Source: Clostridia bacterium (lineage in GTDB: Bacteria > Bacillota > Clostridia > Oscillospirales > CAG-272). Taken from it: 51,457 nt of DNA. The position numbers and the translations under genes are program-made. The notes beneath the pieces were generated by a model. It did no database searches. It had not been told where the DNA came from and saw nothing but the letters and a program-made list of their open reading frames with translations. This document shows, piece after piece, positions 33,555-42,062 of this stretch. The stretch spans positions 1 through 51,457 of the forward strand of contig JAFTRA010000034.1 of NCBI GenBank assembly GCA_017462485.1, in the 5' to 3' direction. How positions within the stretch are numbered: position 1 is the first letter of the stretch; the number at the start of each line of letters is the position of its first letter.

Positions 33555-35933
33555 TCAGTCTTCGTAAAACTTCTTGATTATCGCAACGACCTCTGCGATT
33601 CTCTTCGTAGGAGTCGTTTTGGAAAGAACGGAAAGAACCGTTTCGGTTTCCTTTTCAGCGGTTGCATTCGCCGATGCTACGCCGGCATTGTAAGACGAAA
33701 TATACACGTCAAGCTTCTGCGATGCCTTGATAACTGCATCCTCTTCGGGATTGAGCGTGGCTTTAAGAGCGAGTGCTTTCTTAATAGCGAGTCTCTTCTC
33801 GAGAAGGTCGGTTTTGGAAGCTATCGCTTCAACTGCCTCAGTATAATTCGTGATACGAATTTCATCAAGCGCAATCTTGGATTTTTCATCGGAAAGAGTT
33901 ACGTTGGCATCGGTTACGGTTATCTTTACGCCCGCAATCTCGATAGAAACGTCTACCGACACGTCATTTCCACCCGCTGCCGCAAATTCCTCGGCTATCT
34001 TAATAGCGCTCTGCTTTTCTCCAAGGGTGGTAGCGTACTGAATATTGTTAACAGCCTGAATGTATTTCTTTGCAATATCGAATTTAACAACTATTTCTTT
34101 TCCCCAAAAGTCGTATCTTTCGATTGCCGCCGCAACTCCGGGATAGCCCTTTTCAACTGACTCAATGTAAGCCGCAGCCTCTTCGAGCGCTACCTGCTTT
34201 GCGGTATAGCTGGGAATCTGCTCTACCTGACGCATCTTTCCAAGGAATGCCTCCGCATATGCGGATACAACGCGCATCTCGGCATCTACGGCATCGTACA
34301 TAGCGACAAGCTCTTCAACGGTGATATTGGTGAGATACTCGTTATAGGTGGTATCTCTGAACTCGTTTGCCTTCGCTATGGAATAAGCCGCATATCTCTC
34401 AGCAAACGAAATCGTAGTATTGGCAGCGACGATAACACTGTCAACAAACGCTTCCGCAGACTTCTTTATATCCCCGAAATTAGCATCAATGAACGACTTA
34501 ACGAAGAGAGCCTGCGCAATATTCTCAGCGCTGATTTCATCGTCAAAGAAGGTTTCATCAATTGGATGATTCTTGAATATTTCGTCAAGAGTCATATACT
34601 CCTTGAAGCTTGCGAGGTAAATGCTTTCAATAGCCAGAGCTGCCTTAACAGCGGCAGTGGTATTATCTCTTATCTCCTCAAGAGCTGCCTTCTCTTTAGA
34701 TATAACCTCGAGATAAGTCGGCAATTTGGGGTTGCTCGCGAGAGCTGCCTCGTAGCAGGACTTGAAGTTACCGTCTCTTACACCCTCTACGAACTCCGCA
34801 TAAGATGCGGCGGGCAAAAGAACCGCGAGTCTCTCATTATAGGTCTTCGTCAGGAGCTCAGCAGTGCTATCTTTGAGAGTGGGGTCTATTATTTCAGCGT
34901 ATTCCTTACATTTAGCCGCATAGCTTGAGAAAACAGCGTTTACAGAGTTCTGCGACGCCTCGCTTACCAATGCTGCCAAAGTCTCGTCTCCGCTATACGT
35001 GAAGTTATAATTTACAGCAAGCTTTGCGATAATCTCCGCAAGCTCAACCGCGCCACTTGCAACGCTTCCCTTATATTCATTATAATCATTATATGTGTCA
35101 GCGATAGCGTTAGCTACCTTCAAAACGTTCTCCTCGCTCTCGATAACACGGGGGAAGCTTCCCTCATACATCTCTATGTAATCAAAGGTAGCCTCGCTTT
35201 CAACAGCAACGCACGCACTGTCAAACTTGAACTTTCCGGTAAGCATATCGGTTGCGTTATTAACGTAGGAGTAAGAATACGTCTCGGCGCTCTTTCCGTC
35301 AGGGGTTACCGTAAACGTTACAACGTCCTCGCCTATTTTCTTGGACAAGAAGAAGGAGAGAGTAAAGTATTCGTCACGGGCAACGCCGCTGGCAGCCGCC
35401 ACGTAAGTTTTGGTTATCGCATCATAGCTCGACGTAACCTTTCCAACCGAGACGGAGCAAAGTCTGAGCGAGGTGCCCGTCGAGGTATTAGCGTATATAG
35501 CCAGAGTCTCACCGTCGGAGAGCTTAGCTCTAAGGTTTACACCGAAAGAGGTAGGAGACGTCTGATTGAGATTAAATTTTGTAGAGCTTGAAGACGAACA
35601 GGAAAGCGTAGCGCTTCCGTCATCGTTAATCAAAGCCGAAAAAGCAACGCCCTCGGTTATTGAAAACTCGTCCGTACCGGAAGCAAAAGCTTCCTCAAAG
35701 CTTACTCCGCTAGCAAATCTTGCGTTAAGATACACCTCGGATTCATAATACTCAAGAATCTCACTGTGCTCCTCAAGCAATTCTTCATATTCAGCCTCGT
35801 AATCCCTTACGGTGCCGGAGCCTTCAGTGTCCCCCGCACTCTGATTATCGTCAGCAAAAGCAAAAACAGAGAAACAGGCGAAAATCAACGCCAGGGAAAG
35901 AAGCACTACCAAGATTTTACTCGTTTTTTTCAT
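33555..35933 (-). CDS. Large secreted protein of unknown function
   Basis: 792 residues with a clear signal peptide (1-27, cut after AFA). Residues 60-270 are rich in beta-strand-forming stretches with Ser/Thr and could be a concanavalin-like sandwich (the strand FDYIEMYEGSFP at its end is typical of such domains). From about 275 to the C-terminus the protein is strongly helical, Ala/Glu/Lys-rich and without glycine, probably an extended helical stalk. No lipobox, sorting signal or membrane anchor is present, so it is either released or held by other contacts. Start ATG after AGGAGAAAGTT. I do not recognise the family. Own promoter and terminator. Confidence 0.75.
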   Translation of the reverse strand: MKKTSKILVVLLSLALIFACFSVFAFADDNQSAGDTEGSGTVRDYEAEYEELLEEHSEILEYYESEVYLNARFASGVSFEEAFASGTDEFSITEGVAFSALINDDGSATLSCSSSSSTKFNLNQTSPTSFGVNLRAKLSDGETLAIYANTSTGTSLRLCSVSVGKVTSSYDAITKTYVAAASGVARDEYFTLSFFLSKKIGEDVVTFTVTPDGKSAETYSYSYVNNATDMLTGKFKFDSACVAVESEATFDYIEMYEGSFPRVIESEENVLKVANAIADTYNDYNEYKGSVASGAVELAEIIAKLAVNYNFTYSGDETLAALVSEASQNSVNAVFSSYAAKCKEYAEIIDPTLKDSTAELLTKTYNERLAVLLPAASYAEFVEGVRDGNFKSCYEAALASNPKLPTYLEVISKEKAALEEIRDNTTAAVKAALAIESIYLASFKEYMTLDEIFKNHPIDETFFDDEISAENIAQALFVKSFIDANFGDIKKSAEAFVDSVIVAANTTISFAERYAAYSIAKANEFRDTTYNEYLTNITVEELVAMYDAVDAEMRVVSAYAEAFLGKMRQVEQIPSYTAKQVALEEAAAYIESVEKGYPGVAAAIERYDFWGKEIVVKFDIAKKYIQAVNNIQYATTLGEKQSAIKIAEEFAAAGGNDVSVDVSIEIAGVKITVTDANVTLSDEKSKIALDEIRITNYTEAVEAIASKTDLLEKRLAIKKALALKATLNPEEDAVIKASQKLDVYISSYNAGVASANATAEKETETVLSVLSKTTPTKRIAEVVAIIKKFYED

Positions 35934-35977
35934 AACTTTCTCCTAAAAGATATTTGCAAAAATTTTATACCGTATAT

Positions 35978-36006
35978 ATTATATCATTTAAAATAGCAAA
36001 AATCAA
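35978..36006 (-). promoter_or_regulatory. Promoter of the large secreted protein gene
   Basis: On the minus strand TTGATT (36006-36001), 17 nt, TATAAT (35983-35978). Confidence 0.7.
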
Positions 36007-36144
36007 CTCGTCAATATAGCAAAAAATACAAATTTATTTTGTATCTTTTGTACAAAGTTGCATTTTTCTCCGTTTTGGTTGTCAAAATAGTGCGTTTAGT
36101 GGGGTAGCGTGTAAAATTTTATTGGATTTTTTCGCTTTTTGCCG

Positions 36145-36174
36145 TTGACTTTTTCCCTTTTCTTATGTTATAAT
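36145..36174 (+). promoter_or_regulatory. Promoter of the helicase-nuclease gene
   Basis: TTGACT (36145-36150), 18 nt, TATAAT (36169-36174). Confidence 0.75.
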
Positions 36175-36222
36175 ATAGGTTGATGTAAAATATTATTTTG
36201 TAACACATTTTGGAGGAGAACG

Positions 36223-39200
36223 ATGAGAAAAGGTATATATACCTATTACAAAGAGCGTTTGATTGAAATCGGCGGTAACAACAAATGCTTATATTTGAAG
36301 AGCATCGGAAGAAAAGGCGCTTATGACATTGGTCGTATCCTCGAGGGTCGCGGTGATAAGGTTGCGGAATTCCTTGAATTCTTGTGGACAACGAGAAGAT
36401 TTCCCCTTACCATCATCGGAAACAAAGAGAAAAAGCAGATCATAGAGAACCTTGATATACAAAGCAAGCTTGACAAAAGAAGACTTGACACCACAAGTCT
36501 TACGGGTGAAGAGCTTCTTAAGGCGTCGCAGAAAAATGAAAGAATCAGACGCGAGGAAAGCAACAAGGCGGTTGAAGCCGAGATAACTAAAATCAAAGAA
36601 ATCAAGCGTGACGTTGAGGAAATCGAAAAGGAAACGGGACGCTACGAGCTTTACATAGGATATCCCTTCGTTTTCGGAACGATAAACCAGGGTCCCACAA
36701 AAACAACTATTAAGGCTCCCCTGCTTCTTTTCCCCGTTAAGATTGATATTCCCGACGAAAATACCGTTGAGATTTCCATAAACGAAAGAGAAAAAATTCA
36801 GCTTAACAGAGCTCTTATTTTCGCTTACGCTCAATCGAAAAAGCTTAACATTGACCTTATGGAAACCGAGTTTGACGACCTCTCGCAATTCCCCACCATA
36901 GGCGCGGTCGTTAAATATCTCGAATCCTTCCACATCAAGTTTGACGGCAGTGAATACGAATCGAAGAACATATACAATTACGCAAGATTCAAGGAGCCTG
37001 ACGGAAAGCCCTCCCTCTCGCTTCGCTATGCGGCAGTTCTTACGAGATATTCGCTCTCGAACTCAATTTTCAACGACTATACCGCTCTTGAAAAGAAGCA
37101 TCTTACGAACGACGCTATTTCCGAGCTTTTGCGTATGGGAAAGCCGAAGAAAAAGGCGCTTTTCAAGAAAAAGCAGGTTAAACGCACCCCGCAGAACAGC
37201 TATACCGTAAAAATGCTCGACTATGCGCAGTCTGAGGTTGTTCGCCGTGTCGACGAGTGCGGTAATATGGTTATTTACGGCCCTCCCGGCACAGGTAAAT
37301 CGCAAACAATAGTTAACATCATAAGCGACGCTATGAGCAAGAAGAAGAGAGTTCTCGTAATCTCGCAGAAAAAGGCGGCGCTCGACGTAGTATATAACCG
37401 TCTCGGTCCTCTTAACGAAAAGGCTATGTATATAACCGACGAGACGAAGGAAAAGAAGAGCTTCTATGACAAGTGTCTTGACGCTCACCAGAAGGATATG
37501 ATTGCCGCGCTTGTTGACGTAAATAAGCTCCAGGCGTCGTATAACGAGCTTCAGGAGAAAATAGACGCTGAAACTGCAAAGCTTGATAACATTTATCATG
37601 TGCTTAACGACAAGCGTCCGTTCGGGCTTTCGCTCTCCGAGATGTACTCCTCCTCGACTATGCTTCAGAAAAACTCCATAGACTACGGAATTTATACGAA
37701 GCTTATCGAACACCCCGAAATTATGGCGCTTACTTACAAGGAGCTAAGCGAGGCTCTCATGGATATCAAGGCGAAAAACCTTGAGGAGCTTTACTACAAT
37801 TATCTTCAGGAAAAGGAAAAAAATCCTATTATCGACTATCTTCTCCCTGACGTTGACACTAACACCTTATGCGAGGTAAGAGGCGCTCTCGTCGAGATTC
37901 AGAAGTCGAGAAAGGGACTTTTCAATACCGCAAAATATCCCTTCTACCGTCAGGTTCTTGCATATTATTACGAGCTTGAGAGCGAGGCGGGACTTGATGC
38001 GGTAGTAAAGCTCGCGCGCAAGTTCTCTTCGGAAAAATCCGATGCTATAAGAGAAAAGCTCATAGAGACGCGCAACGTAATCAACGCTGCGGCAAAGGAA
38101 TACGAATGCCTTCACAGAGTGCTTACTCCCGAGGGATACCTTGCCGTTATTGATAATATTCTGCGCGGCAACACCTCATACATAAGGCACGTATCCGACG
38201 CGCTTAATAATTACATTGATTTGCGCGACGTATCTAATCTTCTTGACAGTCTTGACAAGAACAAGACGCTTATTCTCAACTTTGCTTACACGATAAGCAG
38301 AAACAATCAGAATTACGCAGAGATTCTTTCAAAGCTTCTCGAGATACGCATTTATCACGAGGCGGCAAGATACGAGGACGAGTGCAAGGAAGAGCTTTCG
38401 AAGATAGTTGACTTCCAGAACATTACCTCAAGAATCTCACGCTATAAGCAGGCGCAGCTCGAGGCTTCGATAAAGCTTTGCGAGGGTAAAGCGAGCCGCG
38501 ACTACGAGACACTTTACGAAAGCGCTCCTAACAATAAGGACTATCTTTACCAGATATCCAAGAAGCAGAAGTTCTGGCCCATCAGAAAGACGATGGAGGT
38601 TTACGGAGAGTTCGTTCTCACTCTCTTCCCCTGCTGGCTTCTCTCCCCCGAAAACGTATCCAATCTTCTTCCCTTAACGAAGAATCTCTTTGACCTCGTA
38701 ATCTTCGACGAGGCATCGCAGGTCTTCATCGAAAGCACTATTCCCTCTATTTACAGAGGTAAGAATATCGTCGTTGCGGGAGATGCAAAGCAGCTCCGTC
38801 CCTCTACCACGTTTATGAAGCGTTACCTTGGCGGAGACCCCGAGAGCCAGGAGGACTACTCAGTTCAGGCTGCTCTTGAGGTAGAAAGCCTTCTTGACCT
38901 TGCTGTATCGAGATACACGAGCGCAAATCTTACCTATCACTACCGCAGTAAAAATCAGGAGCTTATAGACTTCTCCAACCACGCATTCTACGGTATGACG
39001 CTCCAGATTGCTCCCAATATTTCGAGAAACTCGAAGTCGAGACCTATAGAGCGTTATAAGGTTAACGGAAAGTGGATTGACAGAAAAAATACTGCCGAGG
39101 CGAAAAAAGTCGTTGAGGTTCTCAAGAACATCTTTAATACACGTAAAAACGACGAGAGCATCGGTATTATAACGTTTAACGCAGACCAGCAGTCCTGCAT

Positions 39201-39981
39201 TGCGGATATGATAGACAGAGAGTGCTCCAAGGACCACGACTTCCGCTCTCATATTCTCAAAGAAAAAATCCGTATGGATAACGGCGAGGATACGAGCATC
39301 TTCATCAAGAACCTTGAAAACGTTCAGGGTGATGAGAGAGATATTATCATATTCTCTATCGGATACGCTGAAAACGAGCTTGGAAGAATTTATACGAACT
39401 TCGGCTCGCTCTCCGCAGAGGGCGGTGAAAACCGTCTTAACGTTGCGATAACGAGAGCTAAGACCAAGATTATCGTCGTAACGAGTATCGAGCCCGAGGA
39501 CTTGAAGGTAGATACCGCAAAGCACGTAGGACCTAAGCTTCTCCGCAAATATCTTACTTACGTAAGAGCGGTCTCCAAGGGAGACGACGAGGAGGTCAAG
39601 GCAATTCTTGCCGATATAGAATCCTCCGAGCAGCAGGCTTCCTCTTACGCAAACCTCATTTCCGTAGAGCATCAGATTAAGGACAGACTTGAAAAGCTCG
39701 GTTACAAGGTTGACGTTAACCTCGGTAACAGCAACAGCCGTATTTCTCTTGCTGTATATGATTCCGATACCGACAGATATCTTGTCGGTGTTGAGCTTGA
39801 CAGAGATGCTTTCGCATCGTCGGAATCCTGCATTGAGAGAGACGTTTGCAAGCCTCTGTTCCTTGAATCGAGAGGCTGGAGTATTATCAGAATATGGAGC
39901 CGCGATTGGTGGGCTTCGCCTACCAAGGTTATCCGCACGATAACAAACGAGGCTGAAAAGAACAAAAAGAAAAAGGCATAA
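36223..39981 (+). CDS. Superfamily 1 helicase with C-terminal Vsr/MTES_1575-like nuclease domain (candidate defence protein)
   Basis: 1252 residues. An N-terminal region (1-340) resembles DUF4011-type helicase heads. The helicase has Walker A GPPGTGKS (about 353-360), a helical insertion of about 450 residues, then Walker B VIFDEAS (about 826-832), GDAKQLRPST, YHYRSKNQELIDFSNHAFY, VQGDERDIIIFSIGY and RLNVAITRAKTKIIVVTS, in the order of AAA_11/AAA_12 helicases. The last 100 residues resemble the restriction-endonuclease-like MTES_1575/DUF559 fold: GYKVDVNLG, RISLAVYD, RYLVGVELDRDAF and GWSIIRIWSRDWW. The usual catalytic Asp (IDLAV) is Ser1175 here; the Glu of VGVELD (1191) is kept. Related single-gene proteins protect against phages. 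Start ATG after GGAGGAGAACG. Single-gene unit. Confidence 0.85.
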   Translation: MRKGIYTYYKERLIEIGGNNKCLYLKSIGRKGAYDIGRILEGRGDKVAEFLEFLWTTRRFPLTIIGNKEKKQIIENLDIQSKLDKRRLDTTSLTGEELLKASQKNERIRREESNKAVEAEITKIKEIKRDVEEIEKETGRYELYIGYPFVFGTINQGPTKTTIKAPLLLFPVKIDIPDENTVEISINEREKIQLNRALIFAYAQSKKLNIDLMETEFDDLSQFPTIGAVVKYLESFHIKFDGSEYESKNIYNYARFKEPDGKPSLSLRYAAVLTRYSLSNSIFNDYTALEKKHLTNDAISELLRMGKPKKKALFKKKQVKRTPQNSYTVKMLDYAQSEVVRRVDECGNMVIYGPPGTGKSQTIVNIISDAMSKKKRVLVISQKKAALDVVYNRLGPLNEKAMYITDETKEKKSFYDKCLDAHQKDMIAALVDVNKLQASYNELQEKIDAETAKLDNIYHVLNDKRPFGLSLSEMYSSSTMLQKNSIDYGIYTKLIEHPEIMALTYKELSEALMDIKAKNLEELYYNYLQEKEKNPIIDYLLPDVDTNTLCEVRGALVEIQKSRKGLFNTAKYPFYRQVLAYYYELESEAGLDAVVKLARKFSSEKSDAIREKLIETRNVINAAAKEYECLHRVLTPEGYLAVIDNILRGNTSYIRHVSDALNNYIDLRDVSNLLDSLDKNKTLILNFAYTISRNNQNYAEILSKLLEIRIYHEAARYEDECKEELSKIVDFQNITSRISRYKQAQLEASIKLCEGKASRDYETLYESAPNNKDYLYQISKKQKFWPIRKTMEVYGEFVLTLFPCWLLSPENVSNLLPLTKNLFDLVIFDEASQVFIESTIPSIYRGKNIVVAGDAKQLRPSTTFMKRYLGGDPESQEDYSVQAALEVESLLDLAVSRYTSANLTYHYRSKNQELIDFSNHAFYGMTLQIAPNISRNSKSRPIERYKVNGKWIDRKNTAEAKKVVEVLKNIFNTRKNDESIGIITFNADQQSCIADMIDRECSKDHDFRSHILKEKIRMDNGEDTSIFIKNLENVQGDERDIIIFSIGYAENELGRIYTNFGSLSAEGGENRLNVAITRAKTKIIVVTSIEPEDLKVDTAKHVGPKLLRKYLTYVRAVSKGDDEEVKAILADIESSEQQASSYANLISVEHQIKDRLEKLGYKVDVNLGNSNSRISLAVYDSDTDRYLVGVELDRDAFASSESCIERDVCKPLFLESRGWSIIRIWSRDWWASPTKVIRTITNEAEKNKKKKA

Positions 39982-39988
39982 ATTTTTG

Positions 39989-40036
39989 ATGCGCGCCCTG
40001 TGAGTAAAAGCTCTGCGAGGCGCGTATCTTTTTTTG
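39989..40036 (+). terminator. Intrinsic terminator of the helicase gene
   Basis: Stem ATGCGCGCC (39989-39997) with GGCGCGTAT (40019-40027), one G-T pair, then TCTTTTTTT. Confidence 0.82.
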
Positions 40037-40165
40037 GCGGAACGTCATTATCCGTTTACTGATAAGTTTTTCTGCCAAGGCTGTGAAGCTTCTTCGTTTT
40101 CCGATATAAAAAATACGTATTTTTCTCCATTTTTTGAAGCTTTACTAAAAATATTGCGTTTGTTC

Positions 40166-40194
40166 TTGAATTTTTCAAAATTATGGTGTATAAT
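40166..40194 (+). promoter_or_regulatory. Promoter of yajC
   Basis: TTGAAT (40166-40171), 17 nt, TATAAT (40189-40194); the leader is only about 32 nt. Confidence 0.72.
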
Positions 40195-40232
40195 ATTTTA
40201 GTATTAAAATGTAAGAAAGGTAATTTTTGCAA

Positions 40233-40652
40233 ATGTTGAACTTTTTACTTGATACTGCCCAGGCGGGCGGTAATCTTACCGGCACTATCATTATGATAGT
40301 TGTTCTTTTCCTCGTTTTCTGGCTCTTTATGATTCGTCCCCAGAAAAAGCAGGAGCAGAAGGATAACGAGATGCGTAACGCCCTCGCTGTTGGCGACGAG
40401 GTTACGACTATTGGCGGTATTATCGGTAAGGTTGTTTCCATCAAGGGTGAGACCTTCGTTCTTGAGACGACCAGAGATAAGACCAAGATTCGTTTCCTCA
40501 AGGGCGCTATAAGAAGCGTTGACGTTAAGGCTGCCGATATCGCTGCTGCCGTTATCGCAGAGGAGCAGGCTAAGGCCGAAGAAGCAAATGCAGATGCTCC
40601 CGCAGATGTAGCAGAGGCTGCAGAAACTCCCGAGAACGCAGAGAACAATTAA
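40233..40652 (+). CDS. yajC: Sec translocase accessory protein YajC
   Basis: 139 residues. A single membrane helix (about 17-35, GTIIMIVVLFLVFWLFMIRPQ) ends in the family signature FMIRPQKKQ, followed by the small cytoplasmic domain (VGDEVTTIGGIIGKVVSI...ETTRDKTKIRFLKGAI). The last 40 residues are an Ala/Glu-rich disordered tail that is longer than usual. It associates with SecDF and the preprotein translocase. Start ATG 40233; a TTG at 40227 is nearer the AAAGG site and would add two residues. Confidence 0.92.
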   Translation: MLNFLLDTAQAGGNLTGTIIMIVVLFLVFWLFMIRPQKKQEQKDNEMRNALAVGDEVTTIGGIIGKVVSIKGETFVLETTRDKTKIRFLKGAIRSVDVKAADIAAAVIAEEQAKAEEANADAPADVAEAAETPENAENN

Positions 40653-40673
40653 ATATTCCACGGAATAAAAGCA

Positions 40674-40717
40674 AAAGCTTCCGAATATGTTTTAAAAAAG
40701 ACATATCGGAGGCTTTT
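40674..40717 (+). terminator. Terminator/RBS hairpin between yajC and the next gene
   Basis: Stem of about 15 bp with one bulge, AAGCTTCCGAATATGT with ACATATCGGAGGCTT, followed by TTTTTG. The 3' arm contains GGAGG (40706-40710), the ribosome site of the gene at 40722. The same hairpin can stop transcription or, in read-through RNA, hide that ribosome site. Confidence 0.72.
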
Positions 40718-40721
40718 TGTT

Positions 40722-41132
40722 ATGAAAAAGAACAGATTTCGTACGGGCGGAAATCCAAAATTAAAAAATCTCGTTTTCTCAACGCTTCTTATCTTCGCTT
40801 TGTTTACGCTTCTTTCGCTATTGATTACCGTGGTTTGCTACAGCGGTGAAAATCCGACTGCAAATATAACGCTCTTATCTATGGCGGCGCTTATCGCCTC
40901 GGGAGGAATCGGAAGCTTTGTGAATATGAAGCTATTCTATGACGGAGAATTTCACTCGCCGCTTATTGCCGCATTGATATCGGCGGCGGTATATCTCGTG
41001 ATTTCTCTTATAGCATCAGGAAGGCTTGCTATCCCCTCTCTTATTAACGTAGCTTGCTTTATCCTCATTTCCCTGCTCTTTATCTTCCTTGGAAAAAAAC
41101 GCGGCTACAAGCCGCACGGCAAACGAAGATAA
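40722..41132 (+). CDS. TIGR04086-like membrane protein
   Basis: 136 residues with four hydrophobic segments (about 18-40, 46-66, 78-98, 104-124) and a basic C-terminus (KKRGYKPHGKRR). Its size, four-helix outline and position right after yajC are those of the TIGR04086 family of Firmicutes, whose function is unknown. Start ATG, with its Shine-Dalgarno inside the preceding hairpin. Confidence 0.75.
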   Translation: MKKNRFRTGGNPKLKNLVFSTLLIFALFTLLSLLITVVCYSGENPTANITLLSMAALIASGGIGSFVNMKLFYDGEFHSPLIAALISAAVYLVISLIASGRLAIPSLINVACFILISLLFIFLGKKRGYKPHGKRR

Positions 41133-41154
41133 GGGGTTACTGGTTAAAATAGAA

Positions 41155-41194
41155 AAGAGCGGAGACTTCACTTCTAAAGTGGCAGCTTCGCTCT
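41155..41194. terminator. Possible convergent terminator
   Basis: Hairpin AGAGCG/CGCTCT with an inner CACTT/AAGTG stem between convergent genes. It lacks a good T tract, so it is a weak call. Confidence 0.45.
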
Positions 41195-41216
41195 AATAGA
41201 ATTATTCGTTTATATA

Positions 41217-42059
41217 TTATTTCGCAGGCATAGGTATGCGGGATATGTAAAACGGAAGAGCCTCTTCGAAATTAACTCCGTAGAAGCGACGGTTTTCGTC
41301 AGCCAGCGTATATTTCATACATTCAAGCGTGAAATCGGTCGCAAGAGAGAGCGAGTCCTCGTATGACATTCCGCGCATAAGCGCTCCAAGCGTTGCCGAC
41401 GCATAGATATCTCCCGTTCCGTGATAGCTTACCGGAAGATACTCGTTGAAATACGAGTAATAACTGTCCGTCGTGCTATCGTAGTAATAAACGCCTATCT
41501 CTCCGTTCTTAAGGCTGATTCCCGTGAGAGCCGCTCTTTTTGCTCCAAGCTCGGTGAGCTTTTTGAGAACGTATCTTACGTAGTCCTCGTTGTAATCGGG
41601 GTTATACTCTATTCCGAGCATAAACGACGCTTCGGTAAGGTTGGGTATAATAAGGTCCGCCTTCGAGCAAAGCTTTGCCATAGATGCCGCAAATTTCTCG
41701 GTGAAGCCTTTATAAAGCACGCCGTTATCCGCCATCACAGGATCAATAACTATAAGGGTATTCTCACCCTTAAAGTCCTCGAAGAATTTATCAACAAGGG
41801 CGAGCTGACGCTCCGAGCCGAGATAACCCGTATAAATCGCATCAAAGCCGATATCAAGCTCCTTAAGAGTGTTGGAAATAGGCTCGATTTCATCCGTTAA
41901 GTCACGGAACGTAAACTTAGGAAAAGCAGTATGAGTCGAAAGCACTGCCGTAGGCAGCACTCCGCATTCAACACCCGCAGCGCTTATTATGGGAAGCGCC
42001 ACGGTAAGCGAGCATTTTCCAACACAGGATATGTCCTGCACAGTCATTATTCTTTTCAT
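41217..42059 (-). CDS. pdxY: Pyridoxal/pyridoxamine kinase (PdxY type)
   Basis: 280 residues of the ribokinase-like fold. It phosphorylates vitamin B6 vitamers to pyridoxal 5'-phosphate. Diagnostic segments: VQDISCVGKCSLTVALPI (substrate lid, with the Cys-Ser of PdxY enzymes), TGYLGSERQ, VIDPVMADNG, and the anion-hole motif HGTGDIYAS with the catalytic Asp. Three bases separate its start from the murA stop, so it belongs to the murA operon. Confidence 0.88.
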   Translation of the reverse strand: MKRIMTVQDISCVGKCSLTVALPIISAAGVECGVLPTAVLSTHTAFPKFTFRDLTDEIEPISNTLKELDIGFDAIYTGYLGSERQLALVDKFFEDFKGENTLIVIDPVMADNGVLYKGFTEKFAASMAKLCSKADLIIPNLTEASFMLGIEYNPDYNEDYVRYVLKKLTELGAKRAALTGISLKNGEIGVYYYDSTTDSYYSYFNEYLPVSYHGTGDIYASATLGALMRGMSYEDSLSLATDFTLECMKYTLADENRRFYGVNFEEALPFYISRIPMPAK

Positions 42060-42062
42060 TTT

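Larger units (their letters stand above)
35934..36222. other. Divergent intergenic region, secreted protein / helicase
   Basis: 289 AT-rich bases with the minus promoter at 35978-36006 and the plus promoter at 36145-36174. No other feature seen. Confidence 0.5.
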
